From positions 30,520,249 to 30,584,248 of the forward strand of contig NC_090283.1 of assembly GCF_037392515.1 (NCBI RefSeq): a stretch of DNA of 64,000 nucleotides, read 5' to 3'. This document shows, piece by piece, positions 60,501 to 64,000 of the stretch. The notes under the pieces were generated by a model. It did not search any database. It was given only the letters and a program-made list of their open reading frames with translations, and was not told where the DNA came from. The DNA is from Haliotis asinina (lineage: Eukaryota > Mollusca > Gastropoda > Lepetellida > Haliotidae). How positions within the stretch are numbered: position 1 is the stretch's first letter; each line of letters starts with the position of its first letter. Both the position numbers and the translations under genes were made by a program.

Positions 60501-63317
60501 AGGTGTACAGAGGACATGAATACCTCTCACCTCACTCTAACCCAGGAACAACACAAACAACAAGTATCTCCATATACGTGGATCAGGTCTTGGTGTACAG
60601 AGGACATGAATACCTCTCTCCTCACTCTAACCCAGGAACAAAACAAACAACACCGACCTCGACACAGATGAATACGGTTCAAGAGCTACGGAAGAACGGT
60701 ACCTACCTCTCTCACAAAGGTATCTGATCCAGGAATTGCAGGGGATTGCTTTTAAGTCGTCTGATTTTAAAGCGAGACAAGTATTGTTTATCTCCATCTG
60801 ATCTGTGATGTTGTTCCATCTGGCGAAGAAGGGCTCCGTAGTTGTGTCCAGCCAGTAGTAAGTCATGCTGCCATTCACCTCCACGCGGATTGCCCCAATA
60901 ATCACATCAGTCACTGGGGAAATGCCAAAGAAGCAGAAACATTTCAGGATCTGTACATAAAAAAATGTTAATGTCAAGGATGGAGTAGTTCTCCTTTAAC
61001 CTGGCTGGACATCTGAGCACAAGAGAAAAGTCCGAGATTCTTTGATGCATTTAAATATTCCTGTCATTTGGGGGAAGTTATTCAACGTCTGGATCCGATT
61101 TTAATTTGACAATTTCAAGTGAAAAGTAACCCTCATAATATATTCAAGCTTAAAATCAAACTACAATTTCAGTAACTGAGGATCTATACATTGTAGAGGA
61201 ACTGCCCAAAATTGAAAGAGATGTTATTTTCTATTAAGAGTTCTAATAATAAAGAACTGAGAAAACACTGGAGTATTATGAAAGCAGGCATCATGGCCGC
61301 CAACGATTTTGAAGGAAGAGAGGGATGGAGAGCATTGTGGCACTAGATGTTGTGAATTCCAGCAATGTTGGAGGGCTATGTGAATAAGATGGTAACTTTC
61401 GCTCTTTGGCCAGGGTCATAGTCACGCTTTGTCAAACATTTCATGCACTCAAAGAAGCAGTCTGCCAATGATTCCCCCACTGGCAGTTTGAGAGAGACTC
61501 CCCCACAGTCATTGGCAGAAGCCCTCGGTAATATGAGATCAGTAGCAGACGACTTCGTTGGATCGATGTCCTAACACGGAACAATTCAAACTTGGCTCCA
61601 TCTCTCCATGTCACAAGTTCCCACAGGACTCAAATACCAGAAAGAGCGATACAAACAACGCTGATGCCATTCAAAAGATATGATTTTAGGACAGACTGTT
61701 CGCGTTGTATAACTAATCATTTACTGATCATGACACACCTAAATATGCAATAAAACCCAACGATGACAACTTTGTGTCCATCCAGTTCATCGTGACTCAC
61801 CTAGCTTGGTGATGGCCATCATGGCTCGGATCTCCGACATGTTGCTGAAGGTGACCAGGCTGCCTCCATATCGCCTGCAGGTTGCCTGGCTGTCCTGTAG
61901 CCCCTTGCCGTTGTCGTTATCCTTGGTCCAGACACATCTAGACCCGAACACCACTCCATAGGGCGGACACGTGGCTGACAGACATTGACTGTGTGTTATG
62001 TAATTATATAAGGAGGTGCGAGATACACACAGACCAAGGACACATACATTGCATGTGTACGTCTGCATGGTGTTGGATGTACAAGATTCACAGAGCTTAG
62101 GACAATCACTCTGACTGTGTACTTCTATGAGGTGTGAAATGTACAAGACACACACAGACTCGGGACACATGCATTGACTGTGTACTTCTATACGGTGCAA
62201 GATGTACAAGATATACAGAGATTTGGGTCACATACGTTGACTGTGCTTATCTGTAAGGCGTGTGATATGTAAGATACAAGGTGCACACAAACTTGGAACA
62301 CATACATTGACTGCATATCTGTAAGGTGTGTGATGTACAAGGTACAAGGTACAAGGTACAAGGTACAAGGTACAAGGTACACACAGACTTGGGACACATC
62401 CATTGACTGTGTACATCTGTAAAGTGTGATGTACAAAGTACAAGGTACACGCAGACTTGGGACACATACTATAAAGTACCATCCTGTGTGTGTACATAAA
62501 ACGTCATAGAATGGAAAGATGGGAAACTTCCATTTGCGTTATGGAGCCAGGCGTCCAGAATAATAAACATATACACAATGTTCAGTTCATGTTCACGGAG
62601 GAAGAAATACATCTACAGCTACTCCGCTGTTCCTACAGTACACAGTGATGGGGGGGGGGGCGCACAAGGGTTTCACAGATTGTACTCAGACAGGACAGAG
62701 ATAGGCAGGCATCATAGGTGTGAAAGCTGCGACGGACGCATAGCGGGATTAAATGAAACACAAAAGAAAATTTTGATACTGGGGATGAAGGAAAAGATAT
62801 TATGTATAAGCAGACTTGAACACATAGCCGATCTCCGTCTTCCAATATAATCATGCGCTCATGGCATATAAAAGTACAATTTTCATTCTCATGATAATTC
62901 CAATAAATAACTTGCTCATTGTTATATCCCTTGATCTAAAACTACTGACATCACATGAAAGGGTTACCAAGGATATATCTCCGTGTCTCTATTTCTGTAT
63001 GACCACGCACTTGTATATGATCAGGTGGATAAGTTATTACAAGTGTACGTAACGAGTAAGTGAATGAGTGTAGTTTTGTGCCGTTTTAGCAATATTCCAG
63101 CAATACAACTTCGGGGGACAGCAGAAAGGGGCTTCACATACTGTACTCATTTGAGGAATCGGACCTGGGTCAACCACTGGACTATCCCATCGCCCATACA
63201 TAAGGGCATATTCAAAGAATTCGGAAATAAATTTTTTACATACTCACCTGTCTGTCCAAGGGTAGCAAACGTACCTGCCACTACAAGATATATACACAGG
63301 CCCAACAGCCTGTCCAT
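48404..63317 (-). CDS. adhesion GPCR with C-type lectin domain, 18 coding exons
   Basis: Coding exons on the minus strand, 5' to 3': 63248-63317, 61801-61974, 60707-60913, 59256-59500, 58893-59105, 58552-58638, 55732-55813, 55394-55501, 55100-55287, 54766-54930, 54427-54530, 53570-53672, 52426-52652, 51911-51977, 50266-50351, 49993-50113, 48803-48844 and 48404-48514. The total is 2400 nt, so 799 aa plus TAG. Order: signal peptide (1-22), C-type lectin-like domain (24-150), Thr/Ser-rich stalk (151-232), GAIN domain (233-513) with GPS cleavage between Leu499 and Thr500, seven helices (about 514-763) and a 36-residue Arg-rich tail. Such receptors self-cleave and signal through a tethered agonist beginning at the Thr, coupling to G proteins at the cell surface. 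The ligand is unknown. All phases agree if the 55100 exon uses the weak donor GTTGTC. Introns are full of tandem repeats and SINEs. Confidence 0.87.
48803..54530 (-). CDS. adhesion GPCR exons 11-17: seven-helix domain
   Basis: Seven exons encode the family B2 core. TM1 'VLYILSAVGCGLSILGLAMT' (54427-54530); TM2 'IHANLAGSLMLAQIVFV' (53570-53672); TM3-4 'VAILMHFFFMAGFTWMMLEG' and 'YAVIGWGVPVIIVIL' (52426-52652); ECL2 'CWLSAEHGLIWAF' (51911-51977); TM5 'NLIILGLVIKVFL' (50266-50351); TM6 'LLPLLGVTWLISI' with 'YLFVIGNSLQ' (49993-50113); TM7 'GLLIFFLHCLCNDE' in a 42-nt microexon (48803-48844). The TM3 and ECL2 cysteines that form the usual disulfide are both present. Confidence 0.9.
48945..49068 (+). 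repeat. SINE fragment, family 1
   Basis: 'gaccgatgctcatgctgttt', 'cactggattgtttgtccca', 'gattatttacagattatcgc' and 'atatggctggaatat'. It lies in the last but one intron of the GPCR. Confidence 0.78.
49312..49425 (-). repeat. SINE fragment, family 1
   Basis: 'tcgaatctggaccagacaat' and 'cagcatgagcatg' match family 1 in reverse, with the tail core 'ctacgccgcactgggcaaca'. Confidence 0.78.
49602..49935. mobile_element. foldback element, second copy
   Basis: Related to 11761-12094: left 'cttttaccttgccaaatga', middle 'tttgtttcactgttccaac', right 'ttcaactggcaaggtaagat' and 'gtttactttttgc'. The left arm is shorter, so this copy is partly decayed. It sits in the GPCR intron between exons 49993 and 48844. 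Confidence 0.75.
51372..51660 (+). repeat. 29-bp minisatellite, about 10 units
   Basis: Unit 'tacaatactcgtcagacca' plus 'aactcagtgg', with later units shortened. In the GPCR intron between exons 51977 and 50351. Confidence 0.93.
52118..52220. mobile_element. very short palindromic element (MITE-like)
   Basis: Starts 'cccgatccaaaaagcgttcg' and ends 'acaaacgctgtgttggtcgg', imperfect inverted repeats around 'acgacatgtcgtaatag'. In a GPCR intron; no coding capacity. Confidence 0.65.
52850..52995 (+). repeat. 5S-rRNA-headed SINE-like repeat, copy 2
   Basis: 'gaagttaagcaccaacgagc' and 'ccttggatgggtgaccgtg' match the inner part of 5S rRNA (usually GAAGTTAAGC... and CTTGGATGGGTGACCGC), including the internal promoter region. 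A non-5S 3' part follows ('cagcttgattcctgagag', 'gtttctaggacttcag'), also found at 4960-5185 on the minus strand. In a GPCR intron. Confidence 0.75.
53757..54355 (+). repeat. 24-bp imperfect minisatellite, about 25 units
   Basis: Units of the form 'tatgattcagtgtgtttcaa' plus 'tatc'. Because 24 is a multiple of three it opens a frame of 8-residue repeats, which I do not call coding. In the GPCR intron between TM2 and TM1 exons. Confidence 0.93.
54766..54930 (-). CDS. adhesion GPCR exon 10: GPS cleavage motif and tethered agonist
   Basis: This 165-nt, phase-0 exon holds a complete GPS: 'CAFWN', then 'W', 'GC', 'TTCSCDHLTSFAVLV'. Both disulfide pairs and the catalytic His-Leu|Thr tripeptide are present, so self-cleavage is predicted. 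The new N-terminus 'TSFAVLVLYY' is the expected tethered agonist (Stachel). Donor is GTTAGT. Confidence 0.93.
55100..59105 (-). CDS. adhesion GPCR exons 5-9: GAIN domain body
   Basis: Five exons (58893-59105, 58552-58638, 55732-55813, 55394-55501, 55100-55287) encode the helical subdomain A ('DEVKVLVTQFSRVV', 'EAILEAMENVML') and strands of subdomain B ('IQLASSVFTAGHG', 'INFTVARV'). The GAIN domain folds around the GPS and catalyses its cleavage. The phase-0 link of the last exon to the GPS exon needs the donor AAG|GTTGTC at 55099; the better-looking donor GTATGT at 55083 would break the frame. The intron between 58552 and 55813 holds the hexamer array and a foldback element. Confidence 0.75.
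55885..56131 (+). repeat. tandem array, left part (split by foldback element)
   Basis: Units 'catccaccaacacat(c/t)tgtatga' plus 'acatctaca', about 34 bp and variable. The same units resume at 56963-57060 beyond the inserted foldback element and then pass into the hexamer array. Confidence 0.88.
56132..56962. mobile_element. 830-bp foldback element with about 300-bp arms
   Basis: Left arm 56132-56440 and right arm 56630-56962 are imperfect inverted repeats. The right end reversed begins 'caaaccgtagcgcaaatag' and the left begins 'caaactgtaacgcaaatg'; both continue 'ggttgcgcagca'. Inner parts share 'aacatatt' or 'aatatgttttattcaaca' words. No transposase seen. Its insertion split a tandem array, giving the order of events. 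Half-copy at 30530-30780. Confidence 0.82.
57062..58406. repeat. large hexamer-based (catcca) array with 30-48 bp superunits
   Basis: Runs of 'catcca' are punctuated by 'caggtacacatcca' and 'cattctcatcctcat'. Blocks of about 120-180 bp repeat in order, so growth copied higher-order units. Two long minus-strand open frames (Asp-Val/Tyr-Leu and Met-Trp repeats) are forced by a 6-bp period without a stop word. It lies in the GPCR intron between exons 58552 and 55813. Confidence 0.96.
59256..59500 (-). CDS. adhesion GPCR exon 4: Thr/Ser-rich stalk
   Basis: This 245-nt exon encodes about 82 residues rich in Thr, Ser and Pro ('PTSRSSVSPTTTEC', 'HVTTTTSTSPV'), a mucin-like O-glycosylated spacer between the lectin domain and the GAIN domain. 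Four cysteine-flanked residues ('ECVTAMPGTGCG') may form one disulfide loop. Donor and acceptor phases match both neighbours. Confidence 0.8.
59719..59930 (+). repeat. 51-bp minisatellite, 4 units
   Basis: 'aatcccagctggaactcaa' followed by 'caagagaacaagaatctgta'. Steps of 51 between 59761, 59812, 59863 and 59914. In the GPCR intron upstream of exon 4. Confidence 0.93.
60118..60262 (-). repeat. SINE, family 2
   Basis: On the minus strand: 'ggtagcttagtggtttaaat', B box 'gggttcgattaccca', 'tgatattgctggaata'-like core and 'aaaagtggcgtaaaacc'. In the same GPCR intron. Confidence 0.85.
60400..60660 (+). repeat. 90-bp minisatellite, about 3 units
   Basis: 'cccaggaacaacacaaacaa' recurs at 60451, 60541 and 60631 with 'atctccatatacgtggatca' between. 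It ends about 45 bp from the end of the lectin exon at 60707. Confidence 0.92.
60707..61974 (-). CDS. adhesion GPCR exons 2-3: C-type lectin-like domain
   Basis: Two exons (61801-61974 and 60707-60913) joined at phase 1 encode a lectin-like domain of about 127 residues. It starts 'CPPYGVVFGSRCVW', continues 'CRRYGGSLVTFSN' (the helix 2 region) and 'IIGAIRVE' (equivalent of the WIGL core), and ends with 'CLAL...IPC...YLCER'. Six cysteines fit a long-form fold with three disulfides. The calcium/sugar motifs EPN or QPD and WND are absent, so calcium-dependent sugar binding is not predicted; a protein or calcium-free ligand is more likely. N-glycosylation sites (NIT, NNT) are present. Confidence 0.85.
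60985..61800. other. GPCR intron between lectin exons; nothing further recognised
   Basis: AT-rich intron. A short inverted 'cagtctgccaatgattcc' against 'cagtcattggcagaagcc' (61459-61530) could form a hairpin. No exon-like frame seen. Confidence 0.4.
61985..62480. repeat. imperfect 60-70 bp array with a 7-bp core run
   Basis: Units around 'gtgtacttctat..ggtg', 'gatgtacaaga', 'gacacat.cattgactgtg' recur about seven times. At 62341-62383 'caaggta' is repeated six times. In GPCR intron 1. Confidence 0.82.
63055..63192 (-). repeat. SINE, family 2 (diverged)
   Basis: On the minus strand it keeps 'cccaggtccgattcctcaaa' (B-box region), 'gtattgctggaatattgct' and 'aaaacggcacaaaact'. In GPCR intron 1, 55 bp from exon 1. 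Confidence 0.8.
63248..63317 (-). CDS. adhesion GPCR exon 1: signal peptide
   Basis: ATG at 63317 begins 'MDRLLGLCIYLVVAGTFATL', a basic residue, a hydrophobic core and small residues, as expected of a signal peptide. An in-frame TGA at 63360-63362 lies upstream and no earlier ATG intervenes. The donor GTGAGT follows at phase 1, and the next exon completes an Ala codon ('GQTATCPPYG'). The first intron holds a SINE (63055-63192) and a tandem repeat. Confidence 0.8.
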
Positions 63318-64000
63318 GCCCAGGTCTCGCCACAAACAATTCTCACACGTGTTGCAATGTCAGAACAAATTCATGCTATCTCTGCAGCAAATACAGAAAT
63401 CACGACACCTTTCAAACACCGACACCTTAACATCGACCAGATCTCTACAAATCATATCGATAGGACCAACGCAAGATTAAGGAATGGGAACAACCACTAA
63501 ATCATCTTCCTTTATGGCAAGGTTTAATCTGGGGAGCGCTCGGAGTGGCTCGGAGTTTATCTCGTGTGAGATCCGGCCATCTGAGAGCCTCGGGTATTGC
63601 AGGATCACTGTCAAACATGGCCATACGTCATGTCGCCGCGCATTGACCAGGAGGATGACTCGAACAGAACCTGGCAGTAGCGAAATAATCTCTAAAACTG
63701 TACCCAACACGGCTTGCTTTAACCACCTGGATCCCTAGGGTCTTTTTCAGGCCAACATTTTCGTAAGGTTTGAAAAGTGAACGTTGTGCGAGAATTGCAC
63801 TCGCGTGGTCCAGAATCTGCGCACGGCTATAAAATTAAACAGAATGTAAAATGGAAAACATTTCATTTCCCATCCTTTGGTATAAATATAACTGCGACTA
63901 CCACAGGGGGTGAGAAATAGACACTGCTAAACGTTGTCCAAAGCTTTTGTTTGCGTTAAAATACAGTAAATTTCGATTTTTTTCGTTTGCCATCTTTAAG
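63318..64000. other. upstream region of the GPCR gene
   Basis: Should contain the 5' UTR and possibly the promoter of the minus-strand GPCR, but I see no clear TATA box or initiator and cannot place the transcription start. No separate gene is supported. Confidence 0.35.

Noticed and set aside
63318-63335. GPCR start six codons upstream at 63335
   Set aside because: That codon is TTG; the first ATG after the in-frame stop is at 63317.

Overview
The window reads as nuclear DNA of a metazoan with spliced genes, AT-rich introns and dense young repeats. The commonest short repeat ends in 'gcggcgtaaaact' followed by (actc)n, a SINE tail I associate with gastropod molluscs, especially abalone. The host is therefore inferred to be a vetigastropod-like mollusc. 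This rests on repeat style and gene content, not on a database match.

Four protein-coding genes can be assembled by hand, all on the minus strand. Three are monocarboxylate-transporter-like (SLC16/MCT-type, major facilitator superfamily) genes in head-to-tail tandem: copy A at 2104-6509, copy B at 17417-21515 and copy C at 27503-31369. Each has four coding exons joined at phase 1, the second always 144 nt. B and C each encode 453 aa and are near-identical; A encodes about 464 aa and is clearly diverged. The fourth gene (48404-63317) is an 18-exon adhesion GPCR of 799 aa. It has a signal peptide, a C-type lectin-like domain, a Thr/Ser-rich stalk, a GAIN/GPS autoproteolysis module, seven membrane helices and a short cytoplasmic tail. 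Its exon lengths sum to an exact multiple of three and every junction phase agrees, but one donor is weak.

The rest is repeat-rich. About 31.4-48.4 kb shows no host gene that I can support. It holds a 5'-truncated LINE (42.15-43.31 kb), a Tc1/mariner transposase remnant (47.34 kb), a direct segmental duplication (40.3-41.6 versus 44.9-46.5 kb) and an inverted pair of GTCGCG-rich elements. Two SINE families share a 3' tail and recur through the window. A third SINE-like family carries a 5S-rRNA-like head. Several foldback elements with long inverted arms occur, one of them inside a tandem array.

Tandem arrays are numerous: 29 bp with an 8-unit higher order at 16.2 kb, 31 bp at 30.1 kb, another 31 bp at 47.9 kb, a large hexamer-based array at 57.1-58.4 kb, and several within introns of the GPCR gene. 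Long open frames in these arrays follow from their period and are not called as genes. No CRISPR array, operon, intact rRNA or intact tRNA gene was seen. I found no convincing new biological system. The most interesting items are the lectin-bearing adhesion GPCR, the mosaic identity of transporter copies B and C, and the foldback, GTCGCG and 5S-headed repeats.
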